From Sphaerimonospora cavernae (GTDB lineage Bacteria > Actinomycetota > Actinomycetes > Streptosporangiales > Streptosporangiaceae): 64,000 nucleotides of DNA. The notes under the pieces are model-generated. The model did not search any database. It was not told where the DNA came from and saw only the letters and a program-made list of their open reading frames with translations. Both the position numbers and the translations under genes were made by a program. This document shows, piece by piece, positions 8,149-16,042 of this stretch (the first letter of the stretch is position 1; every line of letters begins with the position of its first letter). The stretch lies in assembly GCF_042435035.1 (NCBI RefSeq), contig NZ_JBHMQT010000003.1, positions 434,001-498,000 of the forward strand, in the 5' to 3' direction.

Positions 8149-9091
8149 CGGCCTTCTGCACGGCCTCGCTCACGGCTTGGGCGAGGTCGACCACCCGGGG
8201 GCCCCAGCGGGAGGCGATGTCGTCGTCGAGCTCGACGACGCGGCCGTTCTTGATGGCGGACAGGCCGGACCAGCCGGGCCGCTCGGCGAGGGTCGCCGCG
8301 CTCTGGCCGCAGCACTTGGTGTCGCCGAGGAAGATGACATCGGGGTCGGCCTTGGCGATGAACTCGGCCGACAGCTTGGGATAGCCGCCGGCGGCGTCGG
8401 GGGCCTCGTCGGCGATGTTCTTCAGCCCGAACAGGCCGTAGATCTGGCCGAGGAAGGTCGTGGACGTGACCGAGTAGGGCGTGCTGTCCAGCTCGTGGTA
8501 GTAGGTCAGCCCCTTGCCCTTGGGCGCGGCGGCGATCAGTTCGTCCATCCGCTTGCTCATCCCCTGCGCGACCTCCGCGGCCTTGTCGGGGTTGCCGGTG
8601 GCCGCGCCGAGGTCGGCGATCTGGTCGTAGGTGTCCTCCAGCCGGTTCGCGGCCGGCTCCAGGAGCACCGGCACGCCGACCTTGTCCAGCCCGGCCACGA
8701 CGCCGTTCAGGTCGTTGGCGAGCACGACCAGGTCGGGCTTGGCGGCCACGATCGCCTCGACGTTCGGCTTGAAGCCGGACAGCGACGTCTTGGGCGCCTC
8801 CGGAGGGTGGTTCGACTGGTCGTCGACCGCGGTGACCTGGCCGCCGGCGCCGATGGCGTACAGGATCTCGGTGGCGGTCGGGGAGAGCGAGACGATGCGC
8901 TCGGGCCGCTTGGCGATGGTCACCGAACCGTTGCCGGCCTCGACGGTGACGGGGAAGGCACCGGCGGCGGCCGATGCGGCGGGGGCGGTGGCTGCGGACG
9001 GGGGGGCGGCCGTGTCGCTCGTCTGACCGCAACCGGTCAGGCCGACGACACCCAGCAGCACGCCCGCGACGGCCACGCGTACAGGCCTCAC
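8126..9091 (-). CDS. btuF: cobalamin-binding lipoprotein BtuF
   Basis: 321 residues. Lipoprotein signal with lipobox LTGC (Cys21), an Ala-rich spacer, then a cluster A-3 type solute-binding fold: RIVSLSPTATEILYAIGAG near 65-85, the paired strand VEAIVAAKPDLVV, and the C-terminal lobe containing DPDVIFLGD and GWSGLSAIKNGRVVELDDD. GTG start with a GGAGG site 8 bases upstream. It is the first gene of the operon and lies directly behind a cobalamin riboswitch, so it should capture corrinoids outside the membrane and deliver them to BtuC. Confidence 0.92.
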   Translation of the reverse strand: MRPVRVAVAGVLLGVVGLTGCGQTSDTAAPPSAATAPAASAAAGAFPVTVEAGNGSVTIAKRPERIVSLSPTATEILYAIGAGGQVTAVDDQSNHPPEAPKTSLSGFKPNVEAIVAAKPDLVVLANDLNGVVAGLDKVGVPVLLEPAANRLEDTYDQIADLGAATGNPDKAAEVAQGMSKRMDELIAAAPKGKGLTYYHELDSTPYSVTSTTFLGQIYGLFGLKNIADEAPDAAGGYPKLSAEFIAKADPDVIFLGDTKCCGQSAATLAERPGWSGLSAIKNGRVVELDDDIASRWGPRVVDLAQAVSEAVQKAGDGSATE

Positions 9092-9164
9092 GAGAGAGTC
9101 CTCCAGGGGAGAGCCGGGAACCGAGAGACCCGTGAAAACGACGGATCACCCTTTTCCTCGAGGG

Positions 9165-9285
9165 TTGACGACGTCGGCGGGCCGTACAGGCGACCTGGCT
9201 CGTCCCCGGGGGCGGGGATCCACAGTTGCGGGACAGCGCCGGACTCTCACCGGACTTCGCTGCACGGCACGCGTCGGACGTACCG
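9165..9285 (-). promoter_or_regulatory. cobalamin (B12) riboswitch
   Basis: On the minus strand the segment 9221-9251 reads as GGTGAGAGTCCGG followed by CGCTGTCCCGCAACTGTG, the conserved core of the cobalamin aptamer. It is followed by the B12 box AGCCAGGTCGCCTG (about 9187-9200). A small stem (ACCCT/AGGGT, about 9147-9165) lies between the aptamer and btuF and may belong to the expression platform. It should switch the btuF-btuC-btuD-cbiZ operon off when adenosylcobalamin is abundant. The outer ends are approximate. Confidence 0.9.
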
Positions 9286-9356
9286 TATCAAGCCGCCGGA
9301 TCAAGCACCGTCCCAGCCCGGCTCCCGGCTCCCAAATCCCGGCTCCTGGCGGCGGC

Positions 9357-10283
9357 TCAGCGGAGCTGCCGCTCCGCCTCCTCGATGATCTCCTGCAGGC
9401 GCAGGCCGTGGCGGGCGTCCAGCGGGTGCCCGCCGCCGCGGCGCACCGTGTCGGCGAACTGCCTGGCGACCTCGGGGAAGACGCCGTCGCCCAGGTCGGA
9501 GCCGAGCAGCAGGGCGCTGCCCGCCCGCCCGTAGACCTCGACCCGGGCGGGCGGCGTCTCGCCGCGGGCGGCCATGCACAGCGACGCCTCGCTCACCGCG
9601 CCGGTGGCGTGCTCCAGCAGCAGACCGGCCCAGCCGAGCGGGCTGCCGTGCGCCCGGACGGAGACCACGTCGCCGAGCGCGGCGTCGAGGAGGTCGATCA
9701 TGTGCGGTCCCACGTCGAGGACCGCGCCGCGCTCCAGCCGCCACGGAGTCGCGAACGGGCCGCCGTGCAGCGCGCCGGAGATGTTCGCCGCGTACCCGCC
9801 GAACGGCTCCAACCCGCGCGCCCGTTCCAGGAACTCGGCGGCGGCCCGCGAGTAGCGGAACGTGAAGACCATCTGCGAGGCGACTCCTGCCTCGCAGACG
9901 GCGTCGACGAGCCGCCTGGCGCCGTCGAGGTCGGCCGCGACCGGCTTCTCCAGCAGCAACGCCTTACCGGCCAGGGCGGCTTGGACGCCGAGCTCGGCCT
10001 GTACCGCCGGCGGCACGCAGAACGCGACGGCCGCGGACGCCTCGAAGAGCTCCTCGATCCGCTCGAACGCCGGGGCGCCGTACCTGCCGGCCAGCTCGAC
10101 CGCGGCCTGCGGCCTGCGGGCCCACACGCCGGCGAGCCTCGTGTACGGCCCGGCCGCGAGCATCGGGGCGTGGACCGTGCCGGCCCACGGGCCGGCTCCG
10201 ACCAGTCCCACCGGCACCGGTTCCACCGCGTCCTCCATCGGGCACTCCATCGGGCCCTCCATCGGGGCCTCCATCGCGGTCAC
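9357..10283 (-). CDS. Gfo/Idh/MocA-family NAD(P)-dependent oxidoreductase
   Basis: Up to 308 residues. Rossmann motif GLVGAGPWAG (about 26-35), the EKPVAADLDGARRLVDA segment (Lys-Pro of the family) and the C-terminal GFO_IDH_MocA_C beta sheet with DVGPHMIDLLDAALGD. Substrate unknown; the family oxidises sugars, inositols or related polyols. The start is uncertain: the first 18 codons are an imperfect M-E-[A/G/C]-P repeat in which each GATGGAG unit could serve as both start and ribosome site, and the fold only begins near VEPVPVGLVG. Confidence 0.85.
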   Translation of the reverse strand: MTAMEAPMEGPMECPMEDAVEPVPVGLVGAGPWAGTVHAPMLAAGPYTRLAGVWARRPQAAVELAGRYGAPAFERIEELFEASAAVAFCVPPAVQAELGVQAALAGKALLLEKPVAADLDGARRLVDAVCEAGVASQMVFTFRYSRAAAEFLERARGLEPFGGYAANISGALHGGPFATPWRLERGAVLDVGPHMIDLLDAALGDVVSVRAHGSPLGWAGLLLEHATGAVSEASLCMAARGETPPARVEVYGRAGSALLLGSDLGDGVFPEVARQFADTVRRGGGHPLDARHGLRLQEIIEEAERQLR

Positions 10284-10294
10284 GCGGGTGGCGA

Positions 10295-10528
10295 TCAGAC
10301 GAGTAAGCCGTCGAACTCGCCGTCCTTGACGCCGAGTACGAGCGCGCGGATCTCATCCCTGGTGTAGATCAGCGCCGGGCCCTCGGGATATCGCGAGTTC
10401 CGCACGGCGACGCCGCCGTCCGGAAGCTCGGCGAGCTCAACGCAGTTACCGGTCGAGTTGCTGTGGGCGCTCTTCCGCCACGTGACCCCGGTAAGGTCGT
10501 TTGCGGGCATCCCGTTATATGTCTGCAT
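10295..10528 (-). CDS. DUF397 family small protein
   Basis: 77 residues with the DUF397 pattern TWRKSAHSNSTGNCVELAEL, then VAVRNSRYPEGPAL and a C-terminal DEIRALVLGVKDGEFD helix. In actinomycetes these small proteins are encoded next to an XRE/DUF5753 regulator and are thought to modulate it. Here the ATG directly abuts the stop of that regulator, so the two are coupled. It ends 12 bases before the oxidoreductase gene. Confidence 0.9.
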   Translation of the reverse strand: MQTYNGMPANDLTGVTWRKSAHSNSTGNCVELAELPDGGVAVRNSRYPEGPALIYTRDEIRALVLGVKDGEFDGLLV

Positions 10529-11395
10529 TCACATCTCTCTGAGAAGTTCGCCGAGGATCTCGGCGGTGGCCCCGGGCGTGGTGCTCTCCACGCACAGCTG
10601 CTCCATGGCCGTCAGGTAGGGATCGACGTCCTCACGCTTGTCCAGGTAGAGGGCGCCCCAGAGCTGCTCGACGTAGATCACGTCGGAAAGGTCGGGCTCC
10701 GGGAAGCGGAGGATCGTGAAAGCGCCACCCTCGGCCGCGTGCATCCCGAAGCGGAAGGGCATCACCTGAAGAGTGATGTTGGGCAGCGTGGCCACCTCGA
10801 GCAGGTGCTGGATCTGCTCGCGCATGGTCGCCCTCCCTCCGATCGGTCGCTTCAGCGCGGCCTCGTCGATGACGGCCCACAGCCTGGGCCCGTCCCTGTG
10901 CGTCAGCCGCTCCTGGCGCTGCATACGTAGATGCACACGTTGTTCGATTACGGCATCCGGAGCGTCCGGATACCCGAGCTGGATCACCGAGCGGGCGTAC
11001 GCCGCCGTCTGCAGCAGGCCGGGCACGAACTGCACCTCGTAGGTGCGGATAACGCCGGCGGCCTCCTCCAGTCCGACGTAGGTGACGAACCAGTTCGGCA
11101 GAACCTCGCCGTACTTGTGCCACCACCCGGGCGTGTTCGCCTCACGGACCATCTCCAGCAGGCCACGCCGTTCGTCGTCGTCGACGACGCCGTACAGCGT
11201 GAGCAGGTCTTCGACGTCACGCGTCTTGAAACCGACCCGGCCGAGCTCCATTCGGCTGATCTTGGACTCGGAGGCGCGGATGTGGAATCCCGCCTCATCG
11301 CGGGCGAGTCCCCGCTCCTCACGCAGCCGCCGAAGGCTGGCGCCGAGCATGATGCGCCGAACGGTGGAAGCCGATCCGGGCGGATCTATCGACAC
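10529..11395 (-). CDS. XRE-family transcriptional regulator with DUF5753 domain
   Basis: 288 residues: an N-terminal helix-turn-helix (about 12-70, LGASLRRLREERGL then ASESKISRMELGR) and a DUF5753 effector region (about 95-280, containing ADDRERRG-like acid/basic helices, YEVQFVPGLLQTAAYARSVI and WAVIDEAAL). GTG start with GGAGG 8 bases upstream. With the adjoining DUF397 protein and the divergent HATPase gene it forms the actinomycete XRE/DUF397/ATPase neighbourhood linked in other species to development and antibiotic control. TTGCA repeats lie in the shared upstream region. Confidence 0.92.
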   Translation of the reverse strand: MSIDPPGSASTVRRIMLGASLRRLREERGLARDEAGFHIRASESKISRMELGRVGFKTRDVEDLLTLYGVVDDDERRGLLEMVREANTPGWWHKYGEVLPNWFVTYVGLEEAAGVIRTYEVQFVPGLLQTAAYARSVIQLGYPDAPDAVIEQRVHLRMQRQERLTHRDGPRLWAVIDEAALKRPIGGRATMREQIQHLLEVATLPNITLQVMPFRFGMHAAEGGAFTILRFPEPDLSDVIYVEQLWGALYLDKREDVDPYLTAMEQLCVESTTPGATAEILGELLREM

Positions 11396-11482
11396 GTGTT
11401 TTTCCTCCGCTTAGTGGGCTTGTTCACAGTCTGTCAAAGATCGCCCCCTTCGTCCCAGCGGTGTTTGGGGGTAACCGTAGCG

Positions 11483-11526
11483 CTTGCACACCACACTTGC
11501 ACGTGCATTCGCCCTTGCAGTTGCAC
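11483..11526. promoter_or_regulatory. TTGCA iteron cluster between XRE and HATPase genes
   Basis: Four TTGCA words occur in 44 bases: CTTGCA at 11483, CTTGCACGTGCA at 11496, CTTGCA at 11514 and GTTGCAC at 11520. They lie between the divergent XRE gene and the HATPase gene, and the TTGCACGTGCA core recurs upstream of the second HATPase gene near 58682. Likely binding sites for an XRE-type regulator (inference). Confidence 0.5.
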
Positions 11527-11549
11527 GAAGTGTCCAGCATCATGATCTC

Positions 11550-12089
11550 GTGCAGTCCACGAACCCGACTCGTGGCCAGATTCAGTGGTCGGCGCGCGAC
11601 TGGTGCCCGCCGATCGGCTGGTGGCCGGAGAACGCACGCGACCTGCTGGAACCCATGCCTGGCCGCACCGGCACACGCATCGGCGGCAGCGCCACCTTCG
11701 TCCTGCCGCCCCTGGCGGAGTCGGTGCACTCGGCCCGCAGCTTCGCCGCGGGGACCCTGTCCGGGTGGCACCTGACCGAGCTCCTCGACGCGATGGAGCT
11801 GGTGGTCTCGGAGCTCACCACCAACGCGCTGCGGCACGGCCTGACGCTCCTCGGACCGGGAGACCACCGGGACCGCGAGGTCATCCGGCTGTCCCTGATC
11901 CGGCACGGCCATCTGGTCACCTGCGCGATCACCGATCCCGGCGCGGCCGTACCGGTCATGCGCGACCCTGCGCCGTTCGAGCCGGGCGGCCTCGGACTCC
12001 ACATCGTCGAGTCGCTGAGCCTGCGCTGGGGCTGGTCCACCCTGACCCCGCGGGGCAAGGCCGTCTGGGCCGTGCTGTCCGCCCGCTGA
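11550..12089 (+). CDS. HATPase-domain anti-sigma-like regulatory protein
   Basis: About 179 residues from the GTG at 11550. A longer TTG start at 11484 would run through the TTGCA repeats and is less likely. The GHKL ATPase fold is seen as N-box MELVVSELTTNALRHG, G1 box ITDPGAAVPV and G2 box EPGGLGLHIVESLSLRWGW. Such stand-alone HATPase_c_2 proteins resemble RsbW/SpoIIAB and are expected to bind ATP and a partner protein. Divergent from the XRE/DUF397 pair. No clear ribosome site is seen, so leaderless translation is possible. Confidence 0.8.
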   Translation: MQSTNPTRGQIQWSARDWCPPIGWWPENARDLLEPMPGRTGTRIGGSATFVLPPLAESVHSARSFAAGTLSGWHLTELLDAMELVVSELTTNALRHGLTLLGPGDHRDREVIRLSLIRHGHLVTCAITDPGAAVPVMRDPAPFEPGGLGLHIVESLSLRWGWSTLTPRGKAVWAVLSAR

Positions 12090-12188
12090 CTCTCCGATGG
12101 GCGATCTGCCGCGAACTCCACCCAGGGCGGGCCCGGATGTGCTGAGATCGGACCGTAACGCCCGAGCGGCATTTCCCCGGAGTCCGGT

Positions 12189-14621
12189 ATGGACGATCAG
12201 CTGGTCGGCTGGCTGTCAGCTCTCGACGAAGACAGGCTCGCCCGCGTCCTGGCCAACCGCCAGGACGCCATCGCCGCGCCCTGGCCCCGCCGCCTGGACG
12301 CCCTGGCCGTCCGCCTGACCGACGACTTGGCCGTCATGGAGGTCATGCGCGGCCTTCCCCTGCCGCCCCTCGAACTGCTGCAGGCGTGCCTGGTGGTCGG
12401 CGATCGCCCGGGCGAGGACGACCTCGCCCGCTTCCTCGGCGTGCGCACCTCCGAGGTGATCCCGTGGCTCGACCACCTTTACGATCACGCCGTCGCCTGG
12501 CCCGGTCCGGACGGCCGGATCAACCTCACCCCGGCCGTGGCCCGCTGGTGGACCACGCCGTGCGGCGTCGGCGAGCCGCTCGGGGCCTACCTCGACTCCT
12601 GGCGGCTCAGCCCCGACGGACTGCGCCGCATCTGCCGCAACCTCCGGCTGCCGGTGCAGGGAAGCAAACGCCAGATGGCGGCCAGGGTCACGGCGCTGCT
12701 GAGCGACAGCGAGCGCCTCGGCTCGCTGCTCCGCCAGGCGCCGTACGGCACGATGGAACTGCTGGACGGCTTCGCCTGGGACGGCCCGATCCGCACCGTG
12801 TCCGGCGACCGGTTCATCACGCCGGGAACGCCGGAGAAGTGGGCGCTCGACCACGGACTGCTGTTCCGCGGACGGTGGGACCTCGCTGAGATGCCGCGGG
12901 AGGTGTCGCTGGCGCTGCGGGGTCCCGACTACCACGGCCCGTTCACGCCGTACCCACCCGATCTCGCCACGGTCGAGACCGCTCCCGACGAGGTCGAGCA
13001 CGCGATGAGCCTGGCCGCGCCGCACCTGCTCGACCGGGCCACCGCGTTGCTGGAGAACGTCGGCAAGACCCCTCTGCCGCTGCTGAAGAACGGCGGCGTC
13101 GGAGTGCGAGAGATCAAGCGGCTGGCCAGGGAGACCGGCTGCTCGGAGGACGAGACCCGGCTGCTCCTGGAGGTCTCGGCGGTCGCCCGGCTGATCGCAT
13201 TGGAGGAGCATGCCACGCACGGCGACGGCCCGCTCCCCGTCGGTGCGGGCGCCACGGGCACGGCGCCCGGCTGCCTCGTCGCGACCGACCGGTTCGACGC
13301 CTGGCGCCTGGAGGACGCCCCCGCCCGGCTACGCGTCCTGGTGGCCGCGTGGTGGCGCATGGAGCGGTCGTCGCTGCGCCGTGTGGAGGACCGCCACCCG
13401 ACCGTCCTGGGCGACGACCCCTCCGGTGAGACGATCGCGCGGATCCGGCGGGCGGTGTTCGGCGTGCTCGCGGGGATTCCCGAGGGCCGGGGCTTCGCCA
13501 CTCTGCGCGAGCTCGTACAGTCCGTCCACTGGCGGGCGCCGATGCTCGACCGGGAACTGCTGGCCGACTGCGCTCCCGCGGTCCTCGACGAGGCCCGGCT
13601 CCTCGGCCTCGCCGCCGGACGGACGCTCACCGGCCTCGGCCGGGCGCTGGCCGCGCTGGCCTCCGTCGCCGGAGACGAGGACCGCGCGGGAGTGCCCGAG
13701 GTCGAGCACGACCCGACCCTGGTCGAACGCTCCGTCACCGCGCTCGCCGCCGCCCGCCGCACCGCGCTGTTCGGCGCCGACCTGACCGCCGTCGTGACCG
13801 GGCCGCCGTCGGTCGAGCTCGCCGCCCTCCTCGACCGCGCCGCCGACCGCGAGTCCCGCGGGGCCGCCTCGGTCTGGCGGTTCAGCCCGGCGAGCGTACG
13901 ACGGGCCCTGGACGCCGGGGAGACCGCCGACGGCCTCCTCACCGCGCTCGCCGAGGTCGGCACCCTCCCGCAGCCGCTGGCGTACCTGATCCGGGACGTC
14001 GGCCGCCGGCACGGCGAGGTGACGGTCTCCTCGGTCGGCTGCATCATCCAGGGCTCCGATCCCGCCCTGCTGGCCGAGATCGTCGCGCACCGGAGGCTGG
14101 CCGGGCTCGGGCTACGGCTCCTGGCCCCGACCGTGCTGGCCGGCTCCGCCTCGGCCGGGACGACGCTCGCCGCGCTGCGCGAGGCCGGGTACGCCCCGGT
14201 GCCGGCGGGCGACGAACCCGGTGAGGGCGGGCGGCTCGTTCTGCTGCCGGGCGGGCGGGTCGCCGAGCTGGAGCGACCTGTCGTTTCCGGCGTTCCGGAC
14301 GTACTGCTCGCCGAGCCGTCCCCCGACCCGCGCGAGCACGCCAGGCGTCTGCTCGCCGACGCGGGCGCCACCGGCCCGGGGCGGCAGACCTGGGCCGTCA
14401 TCGGCCGGATGGCCACCAGGCTGCCGGCGGCCCAGCAGTCGCTCCTGGGCTGTGTGGTGGACCGTGACGTCCGTGCCCTCATCACCCTGTCCGACGGTGT
14501 CACCGCGACCATCAGCCACGGCGAGCTGCGCAGCGGCGCCCTCGACGCCTGGTGCGAGGAGGCCGGCGACTACCTGGAGTTCCCTCTCCACGAGATCGCC
14601 TCCGTCACCAACGCCCTCTGA
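12189..14621 (+). CDS. helicase-associated (XPB/Helicase_C_3-like) domain protein
   Basis: 810 residues with no Walker A or DEAD box. The C-terminal half carries the Helicase_C_3-type region (about 540-680: VWRFSPASVRRALDAG, LPQPLAYLIRDVGRRHG, VGCIIQGSDPALLAEI), a family often found near XPB-type DNA repair helicases in actinobacteria. The N-terminal half is helical, with a SAP-like element (SPDGLRRICRNLRLPVQGSK, about 140-160). It may act as a DNA repair accessory protein, but no direct partner is in this window. The start MDDQLVGWLS follows a CCGGAG-like site. Confidence 0.75.
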   Translation: MDDQLVGWLSALDEDRLARVLANRQDAIAAPWPRRLDALAVRLTDDLAVMEVMRGLPLPPLELLQACLVVGDRPGEDDLARFLGVRTSEVIPWLDHLYDHAVAWPGPDGRINLTPAVARWWTTPCGVGEPLGAYLDSWRLSPDGLRRICRNLRLPVQGSKRQMAARVTALLSDSERLGSLLRQAPYGTMELLDGFAWDGPIRTVSGDRFITPGTPEKWALDHGLLFRGRWDLAEMPREVSLALRGPDYHGPFTPYPPDLATVETAPDEVEHAMSLAAPHLLDRATALLENVGKTPLPLLKNGGVGVREIKRLARETGCSEDETRLLLEVSAVARLIALEEHATHGDGPLPVGAGATGTAPGCLVATDRFDAWRLEDAPARLRVLVAAWWRMERSSLRRVEDRHPTVLGDDPSGETIARIRRAVFGVLAGIPEGRGFATLRELVQSVHWRAPMLDRELLADCAPAVLDEARLLGLAAGRTLTGLGRALAALASVAGDEDRAGVPEVEHDPTLVERSVTALAAARRTALFGADLTAVVTGPPSVELAALLDRAADRESRGAASVWRFSPASVRRALDAGETADGLLTALAEVGTLPQPLAYLIRDVGRRHGEVTVSSVGCIIQGSDPALLAEIVAHRRLAGLGLRLLAPTVLAGSASAGTTLAALREAGYAPVPAGDEPGEGGRLVLLPGGRVAELERPVVSGVPDVLLAEPSPDPREHARRLLADAGATGPGRQTWAVIGRMATRLPAAQQSLLGCVVDRDVRALITLSDGVTATISHGELRSGALDAWCEEAGDYLEFPLHEIASVTNAL

Positions 14622-14642
14622 CCCCCCACCCCGCCCCCATCC

Positions 14643-14827
14643 CGTGATCTTGCAAATACTTGCACACATTGCCTCTGACCAGGGAGTACAGCATTCGTGA
14701 TCTTGCAATGCAAGATCACGAAAGGTGAACTCCCAGGCCATCCGTACACTCTGCAAGTTTCTGCAAGATCACGGATGGCGAATCCGCAGGTGAGTCCCTA
14801 TTCGTGCGAGCAATTGCAAGATCACGC
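14643..14827. repeat. intergenic GTGATCTTGCA inverted-repeat array
   Basis: The core at 14696-14720 is a perfect 12-bp inverted repeat with a one-base loop (CGTGATCTTGCA / TGCAAGATCACG). It is flanked by CGTGATCTTGCA-aat-ACTTGCA at 14643 and its inverted counterpart TGCAAGT-ttc-TGCAAGATCACG near 14752-14773, with one more TGCAAGATCACG near 14815. The whole is a nested palindrome that could fold as a cruciform or a long RNA hairpin. Related units occur at 49101-49240. It lies downstream of the helicase-like gene. Confidence 0.7.
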
Positions 14828-14881
14828 CCATGTTTGTCCTGGGGGAGAGTCAAGGAAGATCTACCGGTGGTTTGCGATCAC

Positions 14882-14912
14882 TTGTCCTTTTTGCCGTTTC
14901 TTTCCCTATACT
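14882..14912 (+). promoter_or_regulatory. possible promoter of the RlpA-like gene
   Basis: TTGTCC (14882) and TATACT (14907) are 19 bases apart in the AT-richer part of the 446-bp gap before the secreted protein gene. The spacing is slightly long for a sigma-70 promoter, so this is only a suggestion. The remaining leader to 15067 shows no recognisable riboswitch. Confidence 0.3.
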
Positions 14913-15067
14913 CGTGCGAAACGTCCGTTATTTCCGAATCAACTGCCCCGAACAGCAACGCTGTCGCCATAGACGCGTAAAGGGAACTCCTTCCCCTTCC
15001 TCTCCCAGGCCCCCGGGTGTGCCGCGGCATGCCCTCCCCCTCGGGTCTGACGGGGCGAAAGGAACAC

Positions 15068-15679
15068 ATGCACAAGCGAACCCGACAAGCGATCACCCTG
15101 ACCGTCGCCGGTGTCCTGCTGGCCACCGGCACCACCGCCACCGCCCACGCGGCGGCCGGCACACCCATCCGGCGCCCCGCCCCCGACCAGATCCTCCCCT
15201 CCTCCCCTCCGAGCCTCGCACAGCCGCCCGCGGAGTCCTCGGCGGCGCAATCCCCCACACCGGCCGGTTCAGCCGCACCTGAGGCCTCTCCGGCAGTCGA
15301 GCCGACCCCCGAGCCGACACCCGAGCTTCCCTCCGGTACGGCCACAGCCACGTCTTTCTGGGACGGCGCGACCGCGTCGGGCAAGCCGATGCGGTACCAG
15401 ACCATCGCCAGCCCCTACTGGCCCCTCGGCACCAAGGTGAAGATCACCTACCGGGGCGAGAGCGCCATCGGCTTCGTCGAGGACTTCGGCCCGGCCGAGT
15501 GGGCCGTCGCACAGCACGACATCCCGGCCATCGTCGATCTGTCGGAGAAGATGATGGCCGACCTCACCGGGGTCCGATCCAACACCGTCCACGTCCGGTT
15601 CGAGGTGCTCAAGTGGGGCACCGGACGCGTCTACCGCCGCTCGGGCACCGGTTACGACCTGGCAATGGGTCGCTCCTGA
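15068..15679 (+). CDS. secreted RlpA-like double-psi beta-barrel protein
   Basis: 203 residues. ATG with GAAAGGA upstream. An N-terminal signal peptide (about 1-30, ending AHAAAG) and a Pro/Ser/Thr/Ala-rich spacer (30-95) lead to a C-terminal barrel (about 98-185: ATATSFWDGATASGKPM, the GTKVKITYRG strand, DFGP and DLSEKMMADLTG). The FWDG..ASG..M and closing DLS motifs match the RlpA/3D/expansin-type barrel, which acts on peptidoglycan or polysaccharide. Likely a cell-wall enzyme or binding protein exported across the membrane. Confidence 0.82.
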   Translation: MHKRTRQAITLTVAGVLLATGTTATAHAAAGTPIRRPAPDQILPSSPPSLAQPPAESSAAQSPTPAGSAAPEASPAVEPTPEPTPELPSGTATATSFWDGATASGKPMRYQTIASPYWPLGTKVKITYRGESAIGFVEDFGPAEWAVAQHDIPAIVDLSEKMMADLTGVRSNTVHVRFEVLKWGTGRVYRRSGTGYDLAMGRS

Positions 15680-15696
15680 CCCCGTAGACTGCCAGC

Positions 15697-16017
15697 GTGG
15701 CCGACCCGAAGTTCGAGATCCAGATGCTCCACGACCGCGTCATGATCAGGATCGAGCGGGATACCGAGGAACGCCGCAGCAGCGGAGGCATCGTCATCCC
15801 GGCGACCGTCAAGATGGCCAACCGGCTGGTCTGGGGCGAAGTCTGCGGAGCCGGCGTCAACGCCCGATCCGTGAAGACCGGGGACAAGGTCCTGTTCAAC
15901 CCCGAGGACCAGTACGAGGTGGAGGTGCAGGGCCAGCTCTATCTGGTGCTGCGCGAACGCGACCTGCACGCGGTGGCCACCCAGCAGACCGAACACGGCA
16001 CCGGTCTCTACCTCTGA
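15697..16017 (+). CDS. GroES-family (Cpn10-like) protein
   Basis: 106 residues beginning MADPKFEIQMLHDRVMIRIE, with the mobile-loop region EERRSSGGIVIPATVK and the barrel strands WGEVCGAG, VKTGDKVLFNP and YLVLRERDLHAV of co-chaperonin 10. GTG start. It is not beside a groEL gene and carries a short C-terminal extension, so it is probably a second, divergent GroES-like protein and not the main co-chaperonin. Confidence 0.82.
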   Translation: MADPKFEIQMLHDRVMIRIERDTEERRSSGGIVIPATVKMANRLVWGEVCGAGVNARSVKTGDKVLFNPEDQYEVEVQGQLYLVLRERDLHAVATQQTEHGTGLYL

Positions 16018-16042
16018 CCTCGCCGGCCCCGGCTTCACGGCT

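Noticed and set aside
11424..11549. Cys-rich mini-frame on the minus strand (CNCKGECTCKCG), metallothionein-like
   Set aside because: It is the reverse reading of the TTGCA repeats (TGCAA encodes Cys-Asn/Lys), lacks a ribosome site and covers the XRE promoter.
12929..14512. 527-residue antisense frame inside the helicase-like gene
   Set aside because: Ser/Arg/Ala-rich composition typical of a high-GC shadow frame with no domain and no ribosome site.
14913..15067. Possible c-di-AMP (ydaO) riboswitch before the RlpA-like gene
   Set aside because: Such riboswitches often precede wall-hydrolase genes, but the conserved GGGGTGAATC and closing elements are absent.
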